Shown one piece after another: positions 46,673 through 56,256 of a stretch of DNA of 64,000 bases. Numbering within the stretch: position 1 is the first letter of the stretch; the number at the start of each line of letters is the position of its first letter. Below the pieces are notes generated by a model that had not been told where the DNA came from, ran no database searches, and saw only the letters and a list, made by a program, of their open reading frames with translations. The stretch is from Bacteroidetes bacterium GWC2_46_850. GTDB taxonomy: Bacteria > Bacteroidota > Bacteroidia > Bacteroidales > Dysgonomonadaceae. The stretch lies in the NCBI GenBank assembly GCA_001768325.1, contig MENQ01000001.1, forward strand, positions 124,001-188,000. The letters are read 5' to 3'. The position numbers and the translations under genes were made by a program.

Positions 46673-49600
46673 ATGAAAAGAAAAGTTATTTATTTAATTG
46701 GCATTTTGCTTCTTCAATCTGTTTTTTTACATGCACAGAAGTTCACCGGTGACACCTATAATATACAGTTTGTCACCATGGATAATGGCCTTTTGCATCA
46801 TTATATCGATGATATATACAAAGATAAGACAGGCTATCTCTGGTTCTCCACCGGAGGCGGACTCTCCCGATACGATGGATACAAGTTTGTGCATTACAAC
46901 ATGAATTCAGCACCTGTAGCCTTGAAAGGGAATTTTATCCATAAGGTGTGTGAAGATAATTTCAGCAGGTTATGGATTGCCTCTGAAGGTGGTTTGGATG
47001 TGCTTGATCTGAGAAAGAATGAGAAAGTGGATCTGTTTTCAGATGTGGATACGCTACGATTATCTTTTCCTGATACCCCGGTGATCAATATACTGAAAGA
47101 TTCAAAAGGTGATATATGGCTTTATTCCAATAGTATATATAAAATAGGTCTCAAGGATGACGGCTCAATTCAGGATATTCTCCTTTATGGCGATGAGCTT
47201 CAATCTGAACTATTTGTAGCCCTGGCCGATATTGACAATGATGGAAATATATGGGCAGGTTTCAACAATGAAGTATTTAAATTGTTTCCAGCAGCGAGCG
47301 GCCAACTTGAAGCTGTATCGGTATCTGATAAGTTGCAATTCGACACCAAAACAATGATCATGAAATTCCTGCTCAAGGAGAATGATGTATGGATAGGAAC
47401 TGATCGTGGGTTGTACAGATATTTCATAAACGAAGATGTTTTGAAAATATACAGGAGCAATGCCGATGATCCACATGCCCTCTCGCACGATTATGTATCT
47501 GAGCTGGCCCTGACTGATTCCCGGCAATTGATTGCCGGCACGCTGAAAGGAATCAATCTCTATAACTCCTCATCGGATGCGTTCGATCAGATTGCCGAAG
47601 ATAACACGACAGACGGACTGGGACTAAACAGTAACTTTATCAATACGATATTCTACGAGGAGGGTATTCTATGGCTGGGTACCGAGACAGGAGGTGTGAA
47701 TAAACTCTCTCCCGGGAATTCATTCATCAGAAACTACACACACGACAAAAATATCAAGGGATCCATTTCCAGAAACCCTGTGAATGTAATCCTCGAGGAT
47801 GAGAAGGAACAACTCTGGATAGGTACTGTTGAGGGCGGATTAAATCTGAAGAGGAAAGATCAGGAGTCTTTTACTCATTATACCTCATCGTCAACGGCCC
47901 GGTTAAGTCACAATTCTGTGAGTGCTTTAAGCATGGATGGTGAGCAACGATTATGGACCGGTACGTGGGGTTACGGGGTCACACTGCTTAACATGAATGA
48001 TGCCGACAAAGGACCGGTTAAGTATATCAATACCGGCAACTATCCCGGTTTTTTTCTTGATTTTGTGGGTGCACTCTCATACGACAAGCTGAACAATGCC
48101 ATGTGGATCGGAACGAACCAGGGTCTCTTTTATTATGATATAGAAAAAGACAGTCTCCAAAAACCCTTCCGCGACAACCTTTCGGATCATATCAACGGAA
48201 TTATCGGATCGATGATAGACAGTGATAATCAATTATGGCTGGGATGTTCCGAAGGGGTCTACGTCATCGATCTCAACAAGCCGAGAGATTCTTTTTTTTC
48301 ATACGATCACCTGAAATATAAGCTCGATAATCCACAATCCAAGCTGGTGGAGCGAATCACTAGCTTCTGCATTGACACAGATGGCATTTTATGGCTGGGT
48401 AGTGATGGTTTCGGTATATATAAGCGCACGATCAATGATGATGGATCTTATTCCTTTCAGTCATTTACTACTTCACACGGATTAGCCAACAACAATGTGA
48501 AAGGTTTGCTGGAGGATGACAAGGGTAACCTGTGGATCAGTACGATTAATGGATTATCATGCTACAACAAAAAAACCGACAGTTTCACCAATTATTATGA
48601 GGAGGATGGACTTGTTTCGGGCCAGTTTTACTGGAACGCATATATCAAGACAAAAAGTGGGCTGCTCTATTTTGGAACTCTAAACGGTCTGGTGGCCGTA
48701 AACCCGGAGATGATCAGTTCGGATGCCGCTGAATACAGGGTTACACTGACCGATTTCTATGTGAACAACGAAAGGATAAACCCTGGAAGAATAATCAGGG
48801 AAGATATCTCAGTGACAGATAAAATTACACTTCACGAGAAAACAAGATCATTCTCCATCGATTTCTCCGCGCTGAACTATCGTGCCATAAGCAATTATGT
48901 GTATGCCTATCAGTTGGTGGGATATGATGAGAGTTGGATTGAACTGGATAAAGACGGTCATTCGGTAACCTATATGAACCTGCCGGCAGGAAATTATGAG
49001 TTCCAGGTTAAATACGTGCCCAAAGATCAGCTCCAAACTGGGGAGATCACACAGATTTCAGTTTATATAAAGCCCTATTTCTATAAAACAGGGTGGTTTA
49101 TCTCCCTTATGATCCTGTTGGCCATTCTCGTTGTCATCATGTTGCATTTCTGGCGGGTCAGATCGTACGAGCATCAACAGAAAGTGTTGAAGCAGATAGT
49201 AGATGACCGTACAGGAGAGATAGAAAAGCAGAAAGAGGTACTGACTGCGCAGAAGAATGAACTTTCTCAACGCAATGAACTGCTGAGTTCACAAAATGAA
49301 AAGATCACACGACAAAAAGAGCAGTTGGTCGGAATGTCCCAAAAAATGCGGAAGATGACTACCGAGCGTCTCGATTTCTTCACCAATATCTCTCATGAAT
49401 TTCGTACACCTATTACTCTGATTGTGGGTCCTGTGGAAAGAGCACTTAAATTAAGTACCAATCCCTATGTGATTGAACAGCTTAATTTCGCTGAAAGAAA
49501 CGCCAGGTACCTGCTTACATTAATCAATCAGTTGATGGATTTTCGCAAAATAGAGTCCAATAAGCTGGAGATAATCTATACCGCCGGCAATTTTCAGGAA

Positions 49601-50920
49601 TTCATGGAGTCTGTAATATCTCCCTTCGAATTTCAGGCCGGTGACAGGGATATTCAAATATTGAGGAGGTTCGATTTGGAAGATCGGTTTTTTTATTACG
49701 ATGATGAAGGCTTGCGAAAGATAATGACCAATCTGTTGTCAAACGCCATCAAGTACACTCCGAACAAGGGTGAGATCACGGTCTATGCAAAATCATTCAG
49801 TGAGACCTCTACAAACAGTCACAAGCTTTACATTGCGGTGAAGGACAGTGGTGCAGGTGTTCCAGAGGAAGATAAGGAGAAGGTGTTCAGGCGGTTCTAT
49901 CAGTCAAGTAATCACCTGCGTTATCCGGTACATGGTCAGAGCGGTACCGGTATCGGCCTTTATCTGACCAAACAGGTTGTGGAAGCGCTGGGTGGCAACA
50001 TATGGCTTAAGAACAATAAAAAAGCCGGTACCACCTTCCGGATTGTTTTGCCACTGCACAAGCTGAATCCTCAAGTACAGGTCATGAAGCATGAGCGTCG
50101 TTTTCCCGCAGATGAGGAAGACCTACATGTACAAAATCTGCGAAACTGGCAGAAGGAGCGCCTTACCTTCCTTGTAGTGGAAGATAACAGAGATATGTGC
50201 CGGTATGTATGTTCCCTGCTATCTCCTTATTACAACACACTTGAGGCAGGCAACGGAGTGGAAGCATTGAAAATACTGGAACATTATAATGTTGATTTCA
50301 TTATCAGTGATTTGATGATGCCGGAAATGGATGGGCTGGAACTCTCCAAAAATGTGAAGGAAAACTTCACCCTATCTCACATCCCTTTTTTGATGCTCAC
50401 TGCAAAGACATCGGAGAAAGCACGAACCGATAGTTATCGGATGGGCGTTGATTCTTATATTGTGAAGCCGTTTGATGAAGATATGTTAATTGCACGTATC
50501 CGTAATATTCTGGAAACGAGGGAGAGATATCAGCAGAGATTCATCGATGATATGTCGGTAGACATCCTGGAGATCAGCGAAGAATCGAATGATAAAAAGT
50601 TTATGGATCGGGTGCTCGTGGTGATGAAGGAAAATTACCAGAACTCCTATTTCGAGGTGAGTGATTTTGCCGAAACCGTCGGTGTAAGTAAGTCGCTGAT
50701 GAATAAAAAACTAAAGGCCCTGAGCGGCAAGTCCGCCGGAGAGTTTATCCGGATCTACAGGTTAAATCTTGCTTATAATATCATTCTGCAGAATAAAAAA
50801 ACCAAAAATAAAAACATTGCAGATATAGCATATGAAGTGGGATTCAATGATCCCAAATATTTTACCCGTTGTTTCTCCAAACAATTTGATATCACTCCCA
50901 GTAAGCTGCTTGAAAAGTAG
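46673..50920 (+). CDS. Hybrid two-component system regulator (periplasmic propeller/Y_Y_Y sensor, histidine kinase, receiver, AraC HTH)
   Basis: Reg_prop repeats, HEFRTPITLIVGP H-box, GTGIGLYLTKQVVEALGG, receiver DFIISDLMMPEMDGLEL, C-terminal AraC HTH (NIADIAYEVGFNDPKYFTRCFSKQFDITPSKL). Confidence 0.96.
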   Translation: MKRKVIYLIGILLLQSVFLHAQKFTGDTYNIQFVTMDNGLLHHYIDDIYKDKTGYLWFSTGGGLSRYDGYKFVHYNMNSAPVALKGNFIHKVCEDNFSRLWIASEGGLDVLDLRKNEKVDLFSDVDTLRLSFPDTPVINILKDSKGDIWLYSNSIYKIGLKDDGSIQDILLYGDELQSELFVALADIDNDGNIWAGFNNEVFKLFPAASGQLEAVSVSDKLQFDTKTMIMKFLLKENDVWIGTDRGLYRYFINEDVLKIYRSNADDPHALSHDYVSELALTDSRQLIAGTLKGINLYNSSSDAFDQIAEDNTTDGLGLNSNFINTIFYEEGILWLGTETGGVNKLSPGNSFIRNYTHDKNIKGSISRNPVNVILEDEKEQLWIGTVEGGLNLKRKDQESFTHYTSSSTARLSHNSVSALSMDGEQRLWTGTWGYGVTLLNMNDADKGPVKYINTGNYPGFFLDFVGALSYDKLNNAMWIGTNQGLFYYDIEKDSLQKPFRDNLSDHINGIIGSMIDSDNQLWLGCSEGVYVIDLNKPRDSFFSYDHLKYKLDNPQSKLVERITSFCIDTDGILWLGSDGFGIYKRTINDDGSYSFQSFTTSHGLANNNVKGLLEDDKGNLWISTINGLSCYNKKTDSFTNYYEEDGLVSGQFYWNAYIKTKSGLLYFGTLNGLVAVNPEMISSDAAEYRVTLTDFYVNNERINPGRIIREDISVTDKITLHEKTRSFSIDFSALNYRAISNYVYAYQLVGYDESWIELDKDGHSVTYMNLPAGNYEFQVKYVPKDQLQTGEITQISVYIKPYFYKTGWFISLMILLAILVVIMLHFWRVRSYEHQQKVLKQIVDDRTGEIEKQKEVLTAQKNELSQRNELLSSQNEKITRQKEQLVGMSQKMRKMTTERLDFFTNISHEFRTPITLIVGPVERALKLSTNPYVIEQLNFAERNARYLLTLINQLMDFRKIESNKLEIIYTAGNFQEFMESVISPFEFQAGDRDIQILRRFDLEDRFFYYDDEGLRKIMTNLLSNAIKYTPNKGEITVYAKSFSETSTNSHKLYIAVKDSGAGVPEEDKEKVFRRFYQSSNHLRYPVHGQSGTGIGLYLTKQVVEALGGNIWLKNNKKAGTTFRIVLPLHKLNPQVQVMKHERRFPADEEDLHVQNLRNWQKERLTFLVVEDNRDMCRYVCSLLSPYYNTLEAGNGVEALKILEHYNVDFIISDLMMPEMDGLELSKNVKENFTLSHIPFLMLTAKTSEKARTDSYRMGVDSYIVKPFDEDMLIARIRNILETRERYQQRFIDDMSVDILEISEESNDKKFMDRVLVVMKENYQNSYFEVSDFAETVGVSKSLMNKKLKALSGKSAGEFIRIYRLNLAYNIILQNKKTKNKNIADIAYEVGFNDPKYFTRCFSKQFDITPSKLLEK

Positions 50921-50990
50921 ATAAATGAAAAATACCGCGCATAAACAGTATGTGAGCAGGCCTAAATAGTTAAAAGATAAGGGTTGCTCA

Positions 50991-51021
50991 TTTCTCCACC
51001 TTATTTCATCTTTTGTCCACC
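50991..51021 (+). promoter_or_regulatory. Putative HTCS operator, copy 3 (upstream of SGBP-SusCD operon)
   Basis: TTTCTCCACCTTATTTCATCTTTTGTCCACC; half-sites 21 bp apart, -7-like AATCTTTG 20 nt downstream. Confidence 0.65.
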
Positions 51022-51204
51022 ATTGTTCAATGAACTATTCGAATCTTTGCACATATTAAAGTATGTTTTTATAGTCAAAAGTTGTTTAATTTCTTTTCGA
51101 CCTTTTTGCGATACGATCGTGTGTCTGAGAAAAGAGATTGAATCAATGCGATGAATTTGACTTGTCGGGTCAGAACTTTAATGAATAGAATAATATATTA
51201 CCGT

Positions 51205-52920
51205 ATGAAAACAACAAAACTAATGAAAGGCGCATTATTCGCAGCAATTTTGGGGACTTTTGTCCTGATCGGGTGCGAAAAACTGGATACCTACACAATT
51301 GTAGCGCCCTCCGACCTGCAAAACAGGATTGATTCAATTGCGGCCGAAAAGGCGAAACATTCCACCGGCGATACTACTTATATCGACATAACCACAGCCA
51401 TTGTTGGAGCTGAAGATAACAGTGCTGCCTGGTGGACCGCTTTCTCTGATTATTTTGCTATTCCGGTAAACAAGCTGTTGCATCTGGAGTTCGTGAACCA
51501 CGGCACCGGTGTCAACAACTGGAACAACTGGAACCTTGCCGTTACCAATGAAGTGGCAGATCGTGATGGTGATGGCTACAAGGAGTATTTTGTGCTCCGT
51601 TCCGATGCATATGGCTGGGGGGGCACCATGGCTGACGACGGTTATGCCTACGATGCTGGCATGATCTCCTTCGACTATCCGGACACCGATGGTGATGGCG
51701 ATATATGGAACGACTTCCGCACCACCATGCAGGGTGCCCTTGTTACCCTTGAAATCGATCATTCGTCTACCGGCAATGTATTTGTAACGGCTACAGCAGT
51801 CGGCACAAATGGTGTTGAACTGGTGATGACTTACCAGCAACCGGTTTCTGCTGCCAATAATATCGTCGCTTTTTTGGTTTGCGATGGCAGCTATTTTGAA
51901 ATGAAGAAAGCTTACCTCATACCATCGAAGGTTACAGTTGTGGAAGATGTTGCACCGGTGTCCATTGAGGTGGAGGGTGCTCCCGAGTTTGTGGAGTTTG
52001 GAAACGAAGATTTCTGGGGTGATGCTGTCGCCACAGTAACCTATGCCGACGGATCATCTGAACAGGTGAGTCCTGATGACATCTCCTTTACCGTTATACC
52101 TGATATGACGACACTTGGAGAAAAAACAGTAATTGTTGCCTATAGTAAAACAAAACAAGGTGCATACGGTCGCGCTGTCTCAACCTTCTACACACTGGAG
52201 GTTACAAATCCGGTGGCAGAGATGGAGATTACGACCATGCCTGATATCACAACATACTATTTTTACGATGCTGATTCGATCGTTTTCGATAAAAAAGGAC
52301 TGGTAGTTACTGCCACCTATTCCGATGGGTCAATTGGAGTACTTGCTAACTCCGGTCTCCAATTCAGCAAGATTCCTGCTGTAGAAGGATCGCAAAATGC
52401 GATAATCACCTACAAGGGTGCCACTGGTAATGTGACTGTCAATTGTCCGTTAACTCTAATAAAGGGAACAGGACAGGTAGGCTTTACCGACTTCTCCACG
52501 CCCTGGTGGAGTGAATTCTCAGATGACTTCCCCGTTGCTGCGGGTGAGAGCAAGATAATAACCATGTATTGCTATTCCAATAATTTGCAACCCTATCACA
52601 GCCCAAGCACAATTCTGCGCAAAGCCGATCTGACCGAATATGGGGTGGTACGTATGGACAACTTCGGCTGGGGCGACGGCTATGCAACCGCTACGGCCAC
52701 ATCAGACTGGAACTGGGATACATTCGCTTCTAACATCAATGGGTCAAAAGTGGTAATTACGGTCACCAACAACGGTGATAATACAGCCGATGTGCTTTAC
52801 AATGTAACTTATACTACCGGCGAGACCCACTTCCAGAAGTATGAGGGTTTCACGGTAGACAGCTCTGATCTGAATTGTACGCTTGTATTAGAGGGAGCAT
52901 ACCTTGTACTTGTAAATTAG
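51205..52920 (+). CDS. Putative surface glycan-binding lipoprotein with duplicated terminal domains and Ig-like repeats
   Basis: Lipobox (FVLIGCEKLD); WWTAFSDYFAI...SDAYGWG and WWSEFSDDFPV...MDNFGWG repeats flank two Ig-like segments; precedes SusCD. Confidence 0.7.
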   Translation: MKTTKLMKGALFAAILGTFVLIGCEKLDTYTIVAPSDLQNRIDSIAAEKAKHSTGDTTYIDITTAIVGAEDNSAAWWTAFSDYFAIPVNKLLHLEFVNHGTGVNNWNNWNLAVTNEVADRDGDGYKEYFVLRSDAYGWGGTMADDGYAYDAGMISFDYPDTDGDGDIWNDFRTTMQGALVTLEIDHSSTGNVFVTATAVGTNGVELVMTYQQPVSAANNIVAFLVCDGSYFEMKKAYLIPSKVTVVEDVAPVSIEVEGAPEFVEFGNEDFWGDAVATVTYADGSSEQVSPDDISFTVIPDMTTLGEKTVIVAYSKTKQGAYGRAVSTFYTLEVTNPVAEMEITTMPDITTYYFYDADSIVFDKKGLVVTATYSDGSIGVLANSGLQFSKIPAVEGSQNAIITYKGATGNVTVNCPLTLIKGTGQVGFTDFSTPWWSEFSDDFPVAAGESKIITMYCYSNNLQPYHSPSTILRKADLTEYGVVRMDNFGWGDGYATATATSDWNWDTFASNINGSKVVITVTNNGDNTADVLYNVTYTTGETHFQKYEGFTVDSSDLNCTLVLEGAYLVLVN

Positions 52921-53032
52921 AAATCAACAAATAAATGATCGTATGAGATGAGCCTGAGAAGCATTTTACACAAGTGAAATGATTTGAATGCGAGTTTCCT
53001 GTGATGCTTTGAAAAATTAAAAGTTTTATCAT

Positions 53033-56000
53033 ATGAAATACACATTATTATTCCTGTCTGGATTACTGACACTCGCGCCGGCAGCATTTGCTGAAAGTAA
53101 CAGAAATGCAGGTCAGATGAAATTGATGCAGGCAGGTGAAATTACGGTGAAGGGCAAAGTGATTGACGAAGATGGCGAACCGCTTCCCGGAGCAACGGTT
53201 CAACAACCGGGAACAACCAAAGGCACCGTTACGGGGACAGATGGCAGTTTCTCTCTTTCGGTACCTTCCGATGCAACACTGGTTATCTCTTTCGTGGGAT
53301 CTAAAAGCGTAGAGATTAATGTAGAGGGAAGAACCAATCTGGGTGTGATTGGCATGGTCTCTGACTTACAGGTGCTCGACCAGGTGGTGGTTGTAGGATA
53401 TGGAACACAACGCAAGGTGGACCTTACCGGTTCAGTGGCCGTGGTCAACACCGATGAGATGAAGAAAGTCTCCCATTCCAATATCTCGACCATGCTTGAA
53501 GGGAAAATTGCCGGTGTCCAGATTACTTCAGATGGACAACCGGGTGCCGATCCCACAGTACGTATCCGAGGTATCAGCTCTTTTGGCAGTACCGCTCCCC
53601 TTTACGTGGTAGATGGAGTTCCCATGGGAACAACCATTCGTGACTTCTCTCCAAATGATATCGAGACATTGCAGGTATTGAAGGATGCTTCTGCAGCTGC
53701 TATTTATGGGTCCCGTGCAGCCAACGGTGTGGTGATCATCACCACCAAGCAGGGTGTCAGAAATAAACCGATGAAGATTGACTACAGTGGTTATATGGGC
53801 GTAGACCAGGTGCGAAGTGGTGTGTATGATGTGATGGATGCCAAACAGTATGGTCAATACATCAACATGGCATTCCAGAACAGCAACATGGATGTTCCTG
53901 CCGGCTACAATCCTGCAAGTGAAAAATATATCGATCCCGGTGTGGTGAACACCAACTGGTTCAATGAGGCGTTCAAGACAGGTATTCGTCAGAATCACAA
54001 CATCAACATCTCCGGTGGTGGTGCCAACAACACCTATAACATCGGCCTCGACTATTTCAAACAGGAGGGAACCATGGTGGGAGCCGGTCCTAACTTTGAA
54101 CGTTACACGGCGCGTATCAACAATACCATGGATGCCAAGTTCGTCAAGCTTCAGACCAACATTGTCTATAGCCACAGCGACCAGGATAATATGGCACTTA
54201 GCAATGCCAACGAGTATGTTCAGGGACTCTATGGAGCTCAATATCCAGTAATGGCTTCGGCACTGCTTTTGCCTCCCACCATCAAAGCATATGATGAATC
54301 GACCTGGGTGCTCGATGACAAAATCTCGGCTGCATCACAATACAGCTATGACTCTTACGGGTATGGCACCTACTATGATGATGTACATGGCGACCTGCGT
54401 GTCACCAATGTGCTGCTCACCAACAGTCTGCTGGAGAGAAATGCAGTGGTCGACCGTGTTGTTGCCTCCGGATCAGCAACGGTTGACCTCATTGACATGG
54501 TGGGCCGGGAGAGCAAAAATCACACGTTCGACTATAAACTGAACCTCTCCTACAGCAAGACCTATGCAAAGGATTTCACCTTCGTTCCTGCGTTTATTCA
54601 GAGTACAACCAATTACCTCTCAAAGAGCAATGAGAACCTGTCGCAGGGATATCGCAACTACAGCGATGCACTGATGGAAAACCTGTTGACTTACGACGGG
54701 AAATTTGGAAGAAATCATCTCAACGTAGTGCTTGGTCAAACCTTCCAACGCGAGCTCTATCATACGTTAACCGGCAAAGGGGTTAACTTGCCTGAACCTT
54801 ATTACCTGCAGGTAAACAATGCGGAGGAAACATCCGCAACAAGCTTCGAGAGCGAGCACGTGCTGGCCTCCTATATTGGACGTGTAAACTACAATTTCGA
54901 TGAGAAGTATCTTCTCTCAGCAACAGTCCGCCGTGATGGATCCAGTCGTCTTTCTTCTGAGGATCGCTGGGGCTGGTTCCCATCGGTATCGGCAGGCTGG
55001 CGCATGGAACGTGAAAACTTCTTTCCTGTAGATCCCTCTATCATCAACCTGCTGAAGCTTCGCGGAAGCTATGGTGAACTGGGAAACGAGAACATTGGTG
55101 AATACCAATACATGGATATCATGGCAAGAGGTAATTACACCTACAGCTTCGGGAATAACAAAGTTACCGGTTCAGCTATTTCAAACTACGTAAATACCGC
55201 TATCCGATGGGAGAAGAAGAAAATGCTCGACGTGGGACTCGACCTGGCAATGTTCAACAACAAGCTGGAGTTCAACATCGACTGGTACAAGGCAATCTCG
55301 GAAGATCTGCTCTATAGTGTTGCTGTGCCTGCAAATGCGGGTGCTACCAATGCAACGGTAACGATGAACGCTGCGACAATGGAAAACAGCGGACTTGAGT
55401 TCCTGGTTACCTACCGCAATCGCCACGATGATTTCAGGTATGATCTCACTGCCAACTTCTCAACCCTCAGCAACAAGGTGACCAAGCTGGGTGTTTCAGG
55501 AGAACCGCGTAACGATAGTTACAGCCGCACAGAGGTAGGTCGTGAAGTGGGCTCCTTCTACGGATACGCCTACGAGGGAATCTTCCAGTCGCAGGAGGAG
55601 ATTGATAACCGTGTGAACGACGAAGGAATGTACATCAATCAGCCAGGGGCACAACCGGGTGATGTGGCTTATGCCGACCTCAATAACGACGGTGAAATCA
55701 CCAACGAAGACCAGACGTTTCTGGGGAGTGGTATCCCCAAGGTGCATTTTGGCCTGAATGCTCGTCTTGAATGGAAAGGTTTTGACCTCAGCTTGTCGAC
55801 CTATGGCGCTGCAGGATTCAAGGTGGTCGATTTTGTGGATGTGACGTTACGTAGCTCATACGGCATGCTCAACAAAAGTGTGGATATGTTGAATGCCTGG
55901 AGCCCGGACAATATGAACACCGATGTGCCGCGCGTGGCATACAAAACGGCCGGTTCAATCACCAATGACATGTTCAGCAAGCGCTTCCTGCAGGATGCAT

Positions 56001-56230
56001 CCTATCTGAAGATTGCCAACATCACTCTCGGTTATAATTTCCCGGACAAATGGTTTGGCAGTTATCTGAACAATGTGCGTATTTATGCAACATCCCAGAA
56101 TCTGGCTACATTGAGCAAATACAGGGGATACAACGTGGATTTCGCCGGTGGCACTTTTACACCCGGCTACAACTATTCATCCTATCCGACCCCACGCTCC
56201 CTGATGCTTGGTGTGAACTTTTCATTCTAA
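53033..56230 (+). CDS. SusC-like TonB-dependent outer membrane transporter
   Basis: VKGKVIDEDGEPLPGATVQQPGTTKGTVTGTDGSFSL, VVVGYGTQRKVDLTGSVAVV, C-terminal PRSLMLGVNFSF. Confidence 0.97.
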   Translation: MKYTLLFLSGLLTLAPAAFAESNRNAGQMKLMQAGEITVKGKVIDEDGEPLPGATVQQPGTTKGTVTGTDGSFSLSVPSDATLVISFVGSKSVEINVEGRTNLGVIGMVSDLQVLDQVVVVGYGTQRKVDLTGSVAVVNTDEMKKVSHSNISTMLEGKIAGVQITSDGQPGADPTVRIRGISSFGSTAPLYVVDGVPMGTTIRDFSPNDIETLQVLKDASAAAIYGSRAANGVVIITTKQGVRNKPMKIDYSGYMGVDQVRSGVYDVMDAKQYGQYINMAFQNSNMDVPAGYNPASEKYIDPGVVNTNWFNEAFKTGIRQNHNINISGGGANNTYNIGLDYFKQEGTMVGAGPNFERYTARINNTMDAKFVKLQTNIVYSHSDQDNMALSNANEYVQGLYGAQYPVMASALLLPPTIKAYDESTWVLDDKISAASQYSYDSYGYGTYYDDVHGDLRVTNVLLTNSLLERNAVVDRVVASGSATVDLIDMVGRESKNHTFDYKLNLSYSKTYAKDFTFVPAFIQSTTNYLSKSNENLSQGYRNYSDALMENLLTYDGKFGRNHLNVVLGQTFQRELYHTLTGKGVNLPEPYYLQVNNAEETSATSFESEHVLASYIGRVNYNFDEKYLLSATVRRDGSSRLSSEDRWGWFPSVSAGWRMERENFFPVDPSIINLLKLRGSYGELGNENIGEYQYMDIMARGNYTYSFGNNKVTGSAISNYVNTAIRWEKKKMLDVGLDLAMFNNKLEFNIDWYKAISEDLLYSVAVPANAGATNATVTMNAATMENSGLEFLVTYRNRHDDFRYDLTANFSTLSNKVTKLGVSGEPRNDSYSRTEVGREVGSFYGYAYEGIFQSQEEIDNRVNDEGMYINQPGAQPGDVAYADLNNDGEITNEDQTFLGSGIPKVHFGLNARLEWKGFDLSLSTYGAAGFKVVDFVDVTLRSSYGMLNKSVDMLNAWSPDNMNTDVPRVAYKTAGSITNDMFSKRFLQDASYLKIANITLGYNFPDKWFGSYLNNVRIYATSQNLATLSKYRGYNVDFAGGTFTPGYNYSSYPTPRSLMLGVNFSF

Positions 56231-56256
56231 TACTGAAATTTAAATAAGACAATCGT

